From Sva-07 sp963715285 (GTDB lineage: Bacteria; Actinomycetota; Acidimicrobiia; Acidimicrobiales; Ilumatobacteraceae), in NCBI GenBank assembly GCA_963715285.1, contig CAVQRU010000003.1, forward strand, positions 62,001 to 126,000: a stretch of DNA of 64,000 bases. Direction: 5' to 3'. The notes under the pieces were generated by a model. That model had not been told where the DNA came from. It ran no database searches and was given only the letters and a program-made list of their open reading frames with translations. Positions 48,836 through 57,541 of this stretch are shown here, piece by piece; positions within the stretch are counted from its first letter, which is position 1, and every line of letters begins with the position of its first letter. The position numbers were made by a program, and so were the translations under genes.

Positions 48836-49639
48836 ATGAGTCATCAGCAACGTACGACGGCCGCAGACGGCACGTCGATCGCCTGGACCCGAACCGGTTC
48901 CGGACATCCGGTGGTGCTCGTGCACGGCATCACCGAATCGGCGTCCTCGTTCTCACCCGTCACGCGGCGGCTCGCGACGACGAACGAGGTGATCACGCTC
49001 GACCTGCGCGGTCACGGCGAGTCGGGAACTGCCGCGTCGTACGACCTCGCCTCGATGGCAGGCGATGTCGCCGCCGTCATCGCGGCCGCTGGTGTCGAAC
49101 GACCTCACATCGTCGGGCACTCGTTGGGCGGCATCGTCGCGACCGCCGCCGGTTCGATGCTGCCGTTTGCGAGCATCGTCGACGTCGACCAGTCGCTGCA
49201 GCTCGACTCGTTCAAGGCACAACTGATGCCGGCCGAGGCCATGCTCCGTGACCCCGACCAGTACCAGCTCGTCGTCGATGCGATGTTCGAGATGATGATG
49301 GGCGACAAGCTGCCCCCCGATGAGGTCGCCCGGGTGAACGGGCTCCGACACGCCGACCACGAGGTGGTGTTCGGGGTGTGGGAGCTGCTGCTCACCCAGA
49401 CGGAGGACGAGATCGCTGCGACCGTCGACGCCGCGCTGGCTGGATACGCCGGCAACGACGTGCCGTACCTCGCCCTGTTCGGCATCGATCCGGGCGACGG
49501 CTACGGCGAGTGGCTACGCGAGCGGATCCGCAACAGCACGGTCGAGTACTGGACCGACGGCGATCAGTCGTTCGGCCACTATCCCCACCTCGTCGACCCC
49601 GACCGTTTCGTCGACCGGCTCCGCGACTTCTGGACCTGA
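48836..49639 (+). CDS. Alpha/beta hydrolase
   Basis: A 267-residue alpha/beta-hydrolase: VVLVHGITESASSF, DLRGHGES, nucleophile elbow GHSLGG (Ser about 96) and a C-terminal catalytic His in SFGHYPHLVDPDRF. The layout matches proline iminopeptidase or haloperoxidase-like proteins; the substrate is unknown. ATG 48836 lies 6 nt after GACACT, a near match to the usual hexamer. A GGGGTC-type palindrome follows its stop. Confidence 0.85.
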   Translation: MSHQQRTTAADGTSIAWTRTGSGHPVVLVHGITESASSFSPVTRRLATTNEVITLDLRGHGESGTAASYDLASMAGDVAAVIAAAGVERPHIVGHSLGGIVATAAGSMLPFASIVDVDQSLQLDSFKAQLMPAEAMLRDPDQYQLVVDAMFEMMMGDKLPPDEVARVNGLRHADHEVVFGVWELLLTQTEDEIAATVDAALAGYAGNDVPYLALFGIDPGDGYGEWLRERIRNSTVEYWTDGDQSFGHYPHLVDPDRFVDRLRDFWT

Positions 49640-49643
49640 CCGC

Positions 49644-49676
49644 GACATCCGGGGTCGACATCTGGGGTCAGACCCC
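49644..49676. repeat. GGGGTC palindrome, copy 1, with 13-bp direct repeat
   Basis: gacatcYggggtc occurs at 49644-49656 and 49657-49669; the second copy continues into GGGGTC-A-GACCCC (49664-49676). It lies 5 nt after a stop codon and before the convergent crotonase. Confidence 0.75.
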
Positions 49677-49688
49677 GGAGGTCACCCT

Positions 49689-50510
49689 TCAGACGTCGGC
49701 GTAGACCGCCGGGCGCTTCTCGAAGCCGGCCATCACGGCTTCGATCTGGTTCGGCGTGCCGATCTGGGCCCCGATCGTGCGACGCTCGGCGGCGAACTGT
49801 TCGGCGGCGCCTTCGTCGAGCATCCGGTTGAACAGTGCCTTCGATCCCTGCACTGCGCCCGGGCTCATCGCGGCGATCTCGTGCGCGAGCGCCATCGCGT
49901 CGGCCTTCGGGGCGTCGCTCAGACGCGTGGCGAGGCCGAGTTCGGCCGCCTCGGTGCCGGTGAAGACCCGAGCGGTGAACGTGAGTTCCTTCGCGACGTC
50001 GGGGCGGACGAGCTTCGAGAGGAGGAACGTGCCGGTCATGTCGGGCACGAGCCCCCAGTAGACCTCGCGCACCGACATCTTGGTGTCGGGGTGCACGATG
50101 CGGATGTCGGCGCCGAGCGCGATCTGCAGGCCGCCTCCGAGGGCATGGCCGTGCACGGCGGCGATCACCGGCACCTTCAGTTCCTGCCACACCCAGCAGA
50201 CCTGTTGGCCGAGGTGGGTGATGCGGTCTCCGTCCATCTGGCCGGGATTGCCGTCGGACCGGGTGGCCGCGCTCTCGGCGTCGTCACCACCGGCCATCGC
50301 CTGGAACGACGAGAAGTCGAGCCCTGCACAGAACGACGCTCCGTCGCCCGAGAGGACCACGGCGCGCACGCCGGGTTCGGACTTCAGCTGCTCGCCCGCC
50401 TCGGCGATCGCCGAGAACATGGCGTTGTCGAGGGCGTTTCGCTTGTCGGCACGGTTGAACACGACGTCGGCGACGCCGTCGGTGATGGAGATGAGCACGC
50501 GATCGGACAT
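49689..50510 (-). CDS. Enoyl-CoA hydratase/isomerase family protein
   Basis: A 273-residue crotonase. VVLSGDGASFCAGLDFSSF and HGHALGGGLQIALGADIRI form the oxyanion hole; EVYWGLVPDMTGT lacks a standard hydratase Glu pair at the second position, so isomerase or other activity is possible. The C-terminal IEAVMAGFEKRPAVYADV resembles the usual FxEKRPPxW end. ATG 50510 is 22 nt after the oxidase stop; CAGACT lies 7 nt before it. Substrate unknown. Confidence 0.87.
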   Translation of the reverse strand: MSDRVLISITDGVADVVFNRADKRNALDNAMFSAIAEAGEQLKSEPGVRAVVLSGDGASFCAGLDFSSFQAMAGGDDAESAATRSDGNPGQMDGDRITHLGQQVCWVWQELKVPVIAAVHGHALGGGLQIALGADIRIVHPDTKMSVREVYWGLVPDMTGTFLLSKLVRPDVAKELTFTARVFTGTEAAELGLATRLSDAPKADAMALAHEIAAMSPGAVQGSKALFNRMLDEGAAEQFAAERRTIGAQIGTPNQIEAVMAGFEKRPAVYADV

Positions 50511-50532
50511 GGGTCCGAGTCTGGCAGCTGGC

Positions 50533-51750
50533 CTAGGCGCGGCGACGCACCAGAGCGCGGTCGATCTCGGAAACCGTGCGAACTCCCGTGAGCGCCATGG
50601 TCCGCTCCATGCCCTCACGCATGAACGACAACAACTGGTCGACACCTCGCTCGCCCGCAGCGCCCAGGGCGTACAGGTACGGACGGCCGACCGTGACCGC
50701 ATCAGCGCCGAGCGCGAGCGCCTTGACGATGTCGCTGCCGCGACGCACACCGCCATCGCAGATGATGACGACCTCGTCACCCAACTCGTCCCGCACGGGT
50801 TCGACCAGCTCGAGCGGTACCGGTGCATCGTCGAGCTGGCGGCCACCGTGGTTCGACAGTCCGATCCCCTGGACTCCCATCGCGACCGCCTGCTTGGCAT
50901 CGGCGACGGTCTGGATCCCCTTGAGCACGATCGGACCGTCCCAGATCGAACGGAGCCACTCGATGTCCTTCCACGACAGCGACTGGTCGAAGTGACTCGC
51001 GACCTTGGCGGCGAGGGAGATCGGTGTCGAACCGTCCATCTCGCTGCGTCCGACCACGTTCGCGAACTTGATCGGCTCGTTGCGGAGGAAATCGAGTGTC
51101 CAGCCGGGATGGACCGCGCCGTCGATCAGGGTTCCCGGGCCGATCTTCGGGGGCAGGGTGAACCCTCGACGCACGTCTCGCTCGCGACGTCCGAGCACGG
51201 CGGTGTCGACGGTCAGCCACACCGTCGTGTACCCAGCCACCTTCGCCCGACCGACGAGTTCCTCGACGAGGGGCCGGTCGCGCCAGGTGTAGATCTGGAA
51301 CCACTTGTCGCCGTCGGACACCGACGCAACCTCTTCGATCGAGCGCGTGCCCATCGTGGACAGCGAGTACGGGATCCCGGCCCGTTCTGCGGCCCGTGCG
51401 ACTGCGAGCTCACCCTGGGAGTCGGCGATACGGGTGTACCCGGTCGGCGCGACGATCAGCGGCATGCTCATCGGCCGACCGAACAACGTCATCGAGGTGT
51501 CGAGATTGCTGACGTCCTGCAACACACGGGGTTCGAACTGGTACGTCGCGAACGCGTCGACGTTGCGAGCCAGCGAGCGCTCGTCCTCCGCCGCGCCGTC
51601 GATGTAGTCGAAGACCCCCCGTGGCAGACGCCGCTTCGCGATCCGCCGCATGTCGTCGACCGACACACACTTCTGCAGGCGACGCTCCACCGGATCGAGC
51701 GTCGGCCGCCTGAACCTGACGACCGATCGGAAGGTTTCGATCATTCCCAT
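50533..51750 (-). CDS. FMN-dependent alpha-hydroxy-acid oxidase/dehydrogenase
   Basis: A 405-residue FMN enzyme of the lactate dehydrogenase/glycolate oxidase family. It has FDYIDGAAEDE, VAPTGYTRI, the FMN contact QIYTWRD, LTVDTAVLGRRERDVR, the catalytic SNHGGRQLDDAP (His in SNHGGRQ), and ICDGGVRRGSDIVKALALGADAV. It oxidises an L-2-hydroxy acid, likely L-lactate or similar. ATG 51750 follows TACGCT by 6 nt. It lies 24 nt behind a GntR regulator that may control it. Confidence 0.92.
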   Translation of the reverse strand: MGMIETFRSVVRFRRPTLDPVERRLQKCVSVDDMRRIAKRRLPRGVFDYIDGAAEDERSLARNVDAFATYQFEPRVLQDVSNLDTSMTLFGRPMSMPLIVAPTGYTRIADSQGELAVARAAERAGIPYSLSTMGTRSIEEVASVSDGDKWFQIYTWRDRPLVEELVGRAKVAGYTTVWLTVDTAVLGRRERDVRRGFTLPPKIGPGTLIDGAVHPGWTLDFLRNEPIKFANVVGRSEMDGSTPISLAAKVASHFDQSLSWKDIEWLRSIWDGPIVLKGIQTVADAKQAVAMGVQGIGLSNHGGRQLDDAPVPLELVEPVRDELGDEVVIICDGGVRRGSDIVKALALGADAVTVGRPYLYALGAAGERGVDQLLSFMREGMERTMALTGVRTVSEIDRALVRRRA

Positions 51751-51756
51751 GGCGTG

Positions 51757-51762
51757 AGCGTA
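51757..51762 (-). promoter_or_regulatory. -10 element of the hydroxy-acid oxidase gene
   Basis: TACGCT ends 6 nt before ATG 51750, inside the 24-nt gap after the GntR gene, so the oxidase has its own promoter. Confidence 0.5.
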
Positions 51763-51774
51763 CGCGGAGCTGCA

Positions 51775-52500
51775 TCACTCCACGATGCGAAGGCCGCTCG
51801 GAGTCATCGACGGTTCGGCCTGAGGGAGGTCGACGACGAACTCGGTGCGATGGGCCGGAAAGATGTGCTCGCTGACCAGCACGGGTGAACCGCTGCGGTC
51901 GGTGGTGACGCGCTGACATCGGAGCACGGGTGATCCGGCCGGAACACCCAACAGCTTGGCGTCGTCGACGTCGACGAGGTCGGCGGCGATCGTCTGCGTT
52001 GCGCCGTGCAGGTCGACGTCGAGGAGTTCGTAGAACGGTCGCCGTTCGAGGTCCTTGCGCGAGAGGTGGGCACCGAGTTCCGACGGGCACCAGACCGTGA
52101 CCACGGCGAACGGCTCACCGTCGGCGAGGTTGACACGCTTGACGCGCAGGACCTGATCGACCCCGAGCACGCGCTGCACGCGCTCGGGTGCGGCCTCGTA
52201 GGCGAACTCCTCGATCTTGCGTTCCGACAGCTTGCCGACACCTTCGACGTGGGACTCGATCGTCGCCAACGATTCGAGCGACTGCGGCACGGGATCGGTG
52301 GCGACGAACCACCCGAACCCCTGGCGTGCGGCGACGAGGCCTTCCTCTCGAAGCAGCTCCAACGAGCGGCGGATCGTGACGCGCGAGGCCCGGAACTCCT
52401 GGGACATCTCCGCCTCCGAGGGGAGCACCGATCCCGCCGGTGCGGCGAGCACCCGCGCGCGGAGTTCGTCGGCGATCTCCTGGTAGCGAATGTGTCTCAC
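51775..52500 (-). CDS. GntR family regulator (HutC subfamily, UTRA domain)
   Basis: A 241-residue transcription factor. A winged helix (about 1-68; YQEIADELRARVLAAPAGSVLPSEAEMSQEFRASRVTIRRSLELL) is followed by a UTRA ligand domain (about 95-235; FYELLDVDLHGATQTIAADLVDVDDAKLLGVPAGSPVLRCQRV). The ligand is unknown. GTG 52500 has GGGAG about 8 nt upstream and a perfect TATAAT at 52542-52537, unlike the leaderless genes. It is divergent from aconitase and upstream of the hydroxy-acid oxidase, so both are candidate targets. Confidence 0.92.
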   Translation of the reverse strand: MRHIRYQEIADELRARVLAAPAGSVLPSEAEMSQEFRASRVTIRRSLELLREEGLVAARQGFGWFVATDPVPQSLESLATIESHVEGVGKLSERKIEEFAYEAAPERVQRVLGVDQVLRVKRVNLADGEPFAVVTVWCPSELGAHLSRKDLERRPFYELLDVDLHGATQTIAADLVDVDDAKLLGVPAGSPVLRCQRVTTDRSGSPVLVSEHIFPAHRTEFVVDLPQAEPSMTPSGLRIVE

Positions 52501-52516
52501 GGGGTCTCCCGACGGG

Positions 52517-52546
52517 TTGCGCGTACGTCAACTTGTATTATAGTTG
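52517..52546. promoter_or_regulatory. Divergent GntR/aconitase promoter with candidate operator
   Basis: Aconitase promoter: TTGCGC (52517-52522), 16 nt, TATAGT (52539-52544), 7 nt before ATG. Minus strand: TATAAT at 52542-52537 for the GntR gene. The dyad CAACT-N8-AGTTG (52529-52546) covers both -10 boxes and is the likely GntR site. Confidence 0.6.
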
Positions 52547-52551
52547 TCTAC

Positions 52552-54819
52552 ATGACTCAGAACGGCGCCACCACCCCGATCGAACTCGTCGAGAGCGTCT
52601 ATGCGAGCCTCCCCGAGCGTGTCGCCGCTGGCCGTGAGCGCCTCGGGCGCCCGCTCACGCTGACCGAGAAGATCCTGATCAACCATCTCGCCGACGCCGA
52701 CGAGGCCATCGAGCGCGGGGTCACGTACAACGACTTCCGCCCCGACCGTGTCGCCATGCAGGACGCCACGGCGCAGATGGCACTCCTCCAGTTCATGACC
52801 GCCGGCCTGTCCGAAGCGGCGGTGCCGTCGACGGTGCACTGCGACCATCTCATCCAGGCCAAGGTCGGCGCCACGATCGACCTCGGCGTCGCGGTCGACA
52901 CCAACAAGGAGGTCTACGACTTCCTCCGTTCGGTGTCGGCCAAGTACGGCCTCGGCTTCTGGGGGCCGGGCTCGGGCATCATCCACCAGGTCGTGCTCGA
53001 GAACTACGCGTTCCCCGGCGGCATGATGATCGGCACCGACAGCCACACTCCGAACGCAGGCGGCCTCGGCATGATCGCGATCGGCGTCGGCGGCGCCGAC
53101 GCCGTCGATGTGATGACCGGCTTCCCGTTCAACGTTCGCTGGCCGAAGGTGATCGGCGTCGAGCTCACGGGCACGCTCAGCGGCTGGTCGAGCCCGAAGG
53201 ACGTCATCCTCGAAGTCGCCCGCGTCCTCACCGTCGAAGGTGGCACCGGCGCGATCGTCGAGTACTTCGGCCCCGGCGCCGACTCGATCTCCGCGACGGG
53301 CAAGGCGACGATCTGCAACATGGGCGCCGAGATCGGTGCCACCACCTCGCACTTCCCCTACGACGCCAACATGGCTGCCTACCTGAAGGCGACCGGCCGT
53401 GAGGCGATCGCGGATGCCGCCGACAAGGTGGCCACCGACCTGCGCGCCGACGACGGAGCGGTCTACGACCGGATCATCCAGATCGATCTCGACGAGTTGA
53501 AGCCGCTGATCAACGGCCCCCACACACCCGACCGTGCCCACAAGGTCGGTGCCGCCGGTGTCGGTGCCGCCGCCCGCGAGAACGACTGGCCCTTGGAACC
53601 GTCGGCCTGCCTGATCGGGTCGTGCACGAACTCGTCGTACGAGGACATCACCCGCGTGGCATCGATCGCCCGCCAGGCGGCATCCGCGGGACTGACCGCC
53701 AAGTGCGAACTGCTGATCACGCCGGGCTCGGAGCAGGTGCGCGCGACCATCGAGCGCGACGGCCTGCTCGCCGATCTCGAGGCGATCGGCGCGACCGTGC
53801 TCGCGAACGCCTGCGGTCCGTGCATCGGTCAGTGGTCACGTCCCGAATCGATCACCGGGCAGCCGAACACGATCGTCAACTCGTTCAACCGCAACTTCCC
53901 CAAGCGCAACGACGGCTCGGCGAAGACGCTCAGCTTCGTCACGTCTCCCGACACGGTGCTGGCGATCGCTCTCGCCGGCCGCCTCGACTTCGATCCGACC
54001 GTCGACACGATCACGGCGCCGGACGGCACCGAGATCACGCTCGCCGAGCCGGTCGGCGAAGTGCTGCCCGACGCCGGCTACGACCCGGGTGTCGACACCT
54101 ACACCGCTCCCCCGGCCGACGGCTCGGGCGTCGAGGTCGCCGTGTCACCGACGTCCGATCGCCTGCAGCTCCTCGCACCGTTCCTCGCGTGGGACGGCAA
54201 CGACTACCACGGCCTGCCCGTCCTGATGAAGGCTCAGGGCAAGTGCACGACCGACCACATCTCGGCCGCCGGGCCGTGGCTGAAGTACCGGGGCCACCTG
54301 GAGAACATCTCGGGCAACCTGTTCGCGGGGGCGATCAATGCCTACAGCGGCGACGCCGGCGTCGGCAAGGACATCACCGACGGCGAGCTCCGTCCGTACC
54401 CCGAGATCGCCATGCGCTATCACGAGGCCGGCATCAACTGGGTCGCGATCGGCGACCGCAACTACGGCGAGGGTTCGTCTCGCGAGCACGCTGCGATGGA
54501 GCCCCGGTTCCGCGGCGGTCTGGTGATCCTGGCCCGGTCGTTCGCCCGAATCCACGAGACCAACGCCAAGAAGCAGGGCCTCCTGCCGCTGACGTTCGCC
54601 GACCCGGACACCTACGACCTGATCGAGGAGGACGACCGCATCAACGTGCTCGGCCTCCCACCGGTGCCGGGACAGAACGTGACGTGCCAGATCGTGAAGC
54701 CCGATGGCACCACGATCGACTTCGAGGCAGTCCACACCTTCAGCCCCGAGCAGGTCGAGTGGTTCAAGGCCGGCTCCGCCCTCAACATCGTCCGCCAGAA
54801 GGTCGCTGCCGCCGGATGA
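52552..54819 (+). CDS. acn: Aconitate hydratase, mitochondrial type
   Basis: A 755-residue aconitase, converting citrate to isocitrate. GTDSHTPNAGGLGMIAIGVGGADAVDVMTG and the short total length match mitochondrial ACO2-type enzymes rather than the about 890-residue AcnA. Cluster cysteines lie in GSCTNSSYED (about 357) and NACGPCIGQW (about 421 and 424). The swivel domain has GDRNYGEGSSREHAAMEPR. ATG 52552 is leaderless behind TATAGT. A perfect 29-nt palindrome begins right after its stop. Confidence 0.95.
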   Translation: MTQNGATTPIELVESVYASLPERVAAGRERLGRPLTLTEKILINHLADADEAIERGVTYNDFRPDRVAMQDATAQMALLQFMTAGLSEAAVPSTVHCDHLIQAKVGATIDLGVAVDTNKEVYDFLRSVSAKYGLGFWGPGSGIIHQVVLENYAFPGGMMIGTDSHTPNAGGLGMIAIGVGGADAVDVMTGFPFNVRWPKVIGVELTGTLSGWSSPKDVILEVARVLTVEGGTGAIVEYFGPGADSISATGKATICNMGAEIGATTSHFPYDANMAAYLKATGREAIADAADKVATDLRADDGAVYDRIIQIDLDELKPLINGPHTPDRAHKVGAAGVGAAARENDWPLEPSACLIGSCTNSSYEDITRVASIARQAASAGLTAKCELLITPGSEQVRATIERDGLLADLEAIGATVLANACGPCIGQWSRPESITGQPNTIVNSFNRNFPKRNDGSAKTLSFVTSPDTVLAIALAGRLDFDPTVDTITAPDGTEITLAEPVGEVLPDAGYDPGVDTYTAPPADGSGVEVAVSPTSDRLQLLAPFLAWDGNDYHGLPVLMKAQGKCTTDHISAAGPWLKYRGHLENISGNLFAGAINAYSGDAGVGKDITDGELRPYPEIAMRYHEAGINWVAIGDRNYGEGSSREHAAMEPRFRGGLVILARSFARIHETNAKKQGLLPLTFADPDTYDLIEEDDRINVLGLPPVPGQNVTCQIVKPDGTTIDFEAVHTFSPEQVEWFKAGSALNIVRQKVAAAG

Positions 54820-54848
54820 TTGCAGCAGGGGTCTGACCCCTGCTGCAA
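54820..54848. repeat. GGGGTC palindrome, copy 2 (perfect 14-bp arms)
   Basis: Arms beginning ttgcagcaggggtc at 54820-54833 and ending at 54848 pair perfectly around one T. It starts at the base after the aconitase stop. It could work as a terminator, though no T-tract follows. Confidence 0.85.
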
Positions 54849-54852
54849 CGGG

Positions 54853-54858
54853 TACCGT
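54853..54858 (+). promoter_or_regulatory. -10 element of the 54867 nitroreductase
   Basis: TACCGT ends 8 nt before ATG 54867, just after the palindrome. Confidence 0.5.
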
Positions 54859-54866
54859 GCTCTGCC

Positions 54867-55520
54867 ATGGAGCTACGCGATGCGATCAGAACGAACGGGA
54901 CCGTTCGTGACTTCACCGACGAGCCGGTCGACGACGCGACCGTCTCGAGCATCCTCGACGACGCACGGTTCGCGCCCTCCGGCGGGAATCGCCAGCCGTG
55001 GCGGGTCGCCGTGGTGAAGGATCCGACCCTGCGTCGTGAGCTGGCAACGCTCATGCAACCGGTGTGGGACGAATACCTCGAGACGGCCATGGTCGGTGGC
55101 ACGCCGTTCAACGTGGTCGACTACGTCAAGCCCCATGACATCACGCCCAACAAGGCGAACGCCCTGCTGGAGCACATCGAGACGATCCCCGTCGTGCTCG
55201 CCGTCGCCGCGAACCTCGCGGACGTGGCGATGATGGACGCCGATCTCGACCGCAAGCCGGTCACCGGTGGCGCGTCGATCTACCCGTTCTGCTGGAACCT
55301 GATGCTCTCGGCGCGGGCACACGGGCTCGGCGGCGTGATGACGACGTTCCTGAGCCGTGTCGAGCCGGCTGCAGCACCCGCGCTCGGACTGCCCGACCAC
55401 CACGCGTTGGTGACCACGATCTTCCTCGGTCATCCGGTGCATCAACCCACGAGACTCAAGCGCCACCCGGTCGAGTCGTTCGCCACCCAGAACCGCTTCG
55501 ACGGCCCGGCGTTCGGGTAG
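54867..55520 (+). CDS. Nitroreductase family protein
   Basis: A 217-residue FMN oxidoreductase of the nitroreductase fold: MELRDAIRTNGTVRDFTDEPVDD, the FMN-binding ARFAPSGGNRQPWR, and GGASIYPFCWNLMLSARAHGLGGVMTTF. LGHPVHQPTRLKRHPVESFA is near the end. It differs from the paralog at 15749 in length of the middle helices. Substrate unknown. ATG 54867 follows TACCGT by 8 nt. A GGGGTC-type palindrome starts at the last base of its stop. Confidence 0.86.
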   Translation: MELRDAIRTNGTVRDFTDEPVDDATVSSILDDARFAPSGGNRQPWRVAVVKDPTLRRELATLMQPVWDEYLETAMVGGTPFNVVDYVKPHDITPNKANALLEHIETIPVVLAVAANLADVAMMDADLDRKPVTGGASIYPFCWNLMLSARAHGLGGVMTTFLSRVEPAAAPALGLPDHHALVTTIFLGHPVHQPTRLKRHPVESFATQNRFDGPAFG

Positions 55521-55558
55521 GTGGGACATCTGGGGTCTGACCCCAGTTGTCTCACCTG
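55520..55558. repeat. GGGGTC palindrome, copy 3 (19-nt imperfect arms)
   Basis: Core CTGGGGTC-T-GACCCCAG (55531-55547) lies within 19-nt arms with two mismatches. It begins at the last base of the nitroreductase stop and precedes the convergent trpA. It shares gacatctggggtc with copy 1. Confidence 0.85.
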
Positions 55559-55562
55559 GGGT

Positions 55563-56354
55563 TCACTCGGCGTCGATCGCGGCGCGGACTTCGGCGACGT
55601 ACTCACCGACGGCATCGGGGCCGCTGTCCATCAGACGGCGCACCACACTGGCGCCCTGGATCACGCCGTCGGCGACGCGGGTGGCCTGGTACGCCTGCTC
55701 GGCGTTGGACACCCCGACACCCACGAGCACGGGCGTGTCGGTGATCTGCTTCAGGCGAGCGGCGAGCGCCGTCGCGGTCTCGGCGAGCGACTCACGCTCA
55801 CCGGTCACGCCGAGCAATCCGACCGAGTACACGAATCCCCGGCAGCGGGCCGCCACCCTTGGCAAGCGGTCGTCGGGAGCGGTCGGTGCGGCGAGCATGA
55901 TCGTCTCGATGCCCTCGGCGTCGGCTGCGTCACACCACGGACCCGACTCCTCCAGAGGAAGATCGGGAAGGATCGCGGCGCTGATGCCTGCCCGTTTCAG
56001 CTGGGCGGCGAACCGTGTCGGCCCCGGGTGGTGGACGAGGTTGTAGTACGTCATCACCGCGAGCGGGATCTCGACGTCGAGCGAGGGCACCTCGTCGAGG
56101 ATCGAGGTGGGCGTCACGCCACTCTCCAGTGCGGCTTGTGATGCCTGCTGGATCACCGGGCCGTCCATCACCGGATCGGAGAACGGGATGCCGATCTCGA
56201 CGGCATCGGCACCGTTGGCCGCACAGGCACGAATCGCCGCCTGCCAGCCCGGATACCCACCGGTGATGTACGGAACCAGCAGCTTGCGGCCGGCATCGCG
56301 TTTGGTGCGGAACTCGGTCTCGAGCCGACCGTACGCGGTGCCGCTCGCGGTCAC
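55563..56354 (-). CDS. trpA: Tryptophan synthase alpha subunit
   Basis: A 263-residue TrpA that cleaves indole-3-glycerol phosphate to indole and glyceraldehyde 3-phosphate. The first catalytic acid is in ADAVEIGIPFSDPVMDGPVIQ (Glu) and the second in AILPDLPLEESG (Asp). The phosphate loops are YSVGLLGVTG and VGVGVSNAEQ. GTG 56354 overlaps the trpB stop by 4 nt. It is the last gene of trpFBA. Confidence 0.97.
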   Translation of the reverse strand: MTASGTAYGRLETEFRTKRDAGRKLLVPYITGGYPGWQAAIRACAANGADAVEIGIPFSDPVMDGPVIQQASQAALESGVTPTSILDEVPSLDVEIPLAVMTYYNLVHHPGPTRFAAQLKRAGISAAILPDLPLEESGPWCDAADAEGIETIMLAAPTAPDDRLPRVAARCRGFVYSVGLLGVTGERESLAETATALAARLKQITDTPVLVGVGVSNAEQAYQATRVADGVIQGASVVRRLMDSGPDAVGEYVAEVRAAIDAE

Positions 56355-57541
56355 AGGCGCTCCGCCAGGATGTCCATCATCTGTGCGACGTCCTTGTCGC
56401 CGCGCCCCGACAGGTTCATCAGCACCGTCTGGCCCTGCAGCTTCGGCGCCTCACGGGAGATCCACGCGACCGCGTGCGCGCACTCGAGCGCCGGGATGAT
56501 CCCCTCGGTCCTCGACAGCAGCTGGAACCCCTCGACCACCTCGTCGTCGGTGACCGACGGGTACTCGGCGCGCCCGATCGAGGCGAGGTGGGAGTGCTCG
56601 GGCCCGACGCCCGGGTAGTCGAGCCCGGCGGAGATCGACAGCGCTTCTTCGACCTGCCCGACCTCGTCCTGCATCAGGTTGCTGCGCATCCCGTGGACGA
56701 CCCCGGGCACGCCGCGCCCGATCGCCGCACCGCCTGCGGGTTCGACCCCGACGAGGCGGGTGCCCGGCTCGTCGACGAACCCGCTGAAGATCCCCATCGC
56801 GTTCGATCCGCCGCCCACGCACGCAACGACGACGTCGGGCATGGCCCCGGTCATCTCCTCGATCTGGCGGTGGGCCTCGTCGCCGATCACCGACTGGAAC
56901 TGGCGCACCATGTAGGGATACGGATGCGGACCGACCACCGATCCGAGACAGAAGTGGGTGTCGGTCACGTTCGCCACCCAGTGCCGCATCGCCTCGTTGA
57001 CCGCGTCCTTCAGCGTCCGGCTCCCGCTCTCGACGGAGTGGACCTCGGCGCCGAGCAGCTTCATCCGGAACACGTTGAGTTCCTGGCGGGCCACGTCGAC
57101 GGCACCCATGTACACGGTGCACTCCAGGCCCATCAGCGCGGCGGCGGTTGCGGACGCCACCCCGTGCTGGCCGGCGCCGGTGTCGGCGACGATGCGCTTC
57201 TTGCCCATCCGTTTCGCGAGCAACGCCTGGCCGATCACGTTGTTGATCTTGTGCGAACCGGTGTGGTTGAGGTCCTCACGCTTGAGGATCAGCCGGATGC
57301 CGAGCTGCTCGCCGAGGTTGTGACACTCGGTCATGATCGACGGACGTCCCGAGTACTGCGTGTGGACCCGCGTCAGCTCGGCGCGGAAGTCGGGGTCGGC
57401 CCAGGCCTCGTCGAACGCCGCTTCGAGCTCCTGGCACGCCGGCACCAGGGTCTCGGGCACGAATCGCCCGCCGAACTCGCCGAAGCGGCCGGTGGCGTCG
57501 GGCGGTGCCGACAGGGTGGGTGGCTGGTCGAGTGTGGTCAT
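56351..57541 (-). CDS. trpB: Tryptophan synthase beta subunit
   Basis: A 396-residue PLP enzyme joining indole and serine. The PLP lysine is in REDLNHTGSHKINN, the phosphate cup in VGGGSNAMG, and ADTGAGQHGVASATAAALMG, GRFVPETL and SAGLDYPGVGPEHS are family marks of TrpB1. ATG 57541 overlaps the trpF stop by 4 nt (ATGA), and its own stop overlaps trpA, so the three are tightly coupled. Confidence 0.98.
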   Translation of the reverse strand: MTTLDQPPTLSAPPDATGRFGEFGGRFVPETLVPACQELEAAFDEAWADPDFRAELTRVHTQYSGRPSIMTECHNLGEQLGIRLILKREDLNHTGSHKINNVIGQALLAKRMGKKRIVADTGAGQHGVASATAAALMGLECTVYMGAVDVARQELNVFRMKLLGAEVHSVESGSRTLKDAVNEAMRHWVANVTDTHFCLGSVVGPHPYPYMVRQFQSVIGDEAHRQIEEMTGAMPDVVVACVGGGSNAMGIFSGFVDEPGTRLVGVEPAGGAAIGRGVPGVVHGMRSNLMQDEVGQVEEALSISAGLDYPGVGPEHSHLASIGRAEYPSVTDDEVVEGFQLLSRTEGIIPALECAHAVAWISREAPKLQGQTVLMNLSGRGDKDVAQMMDILAERL

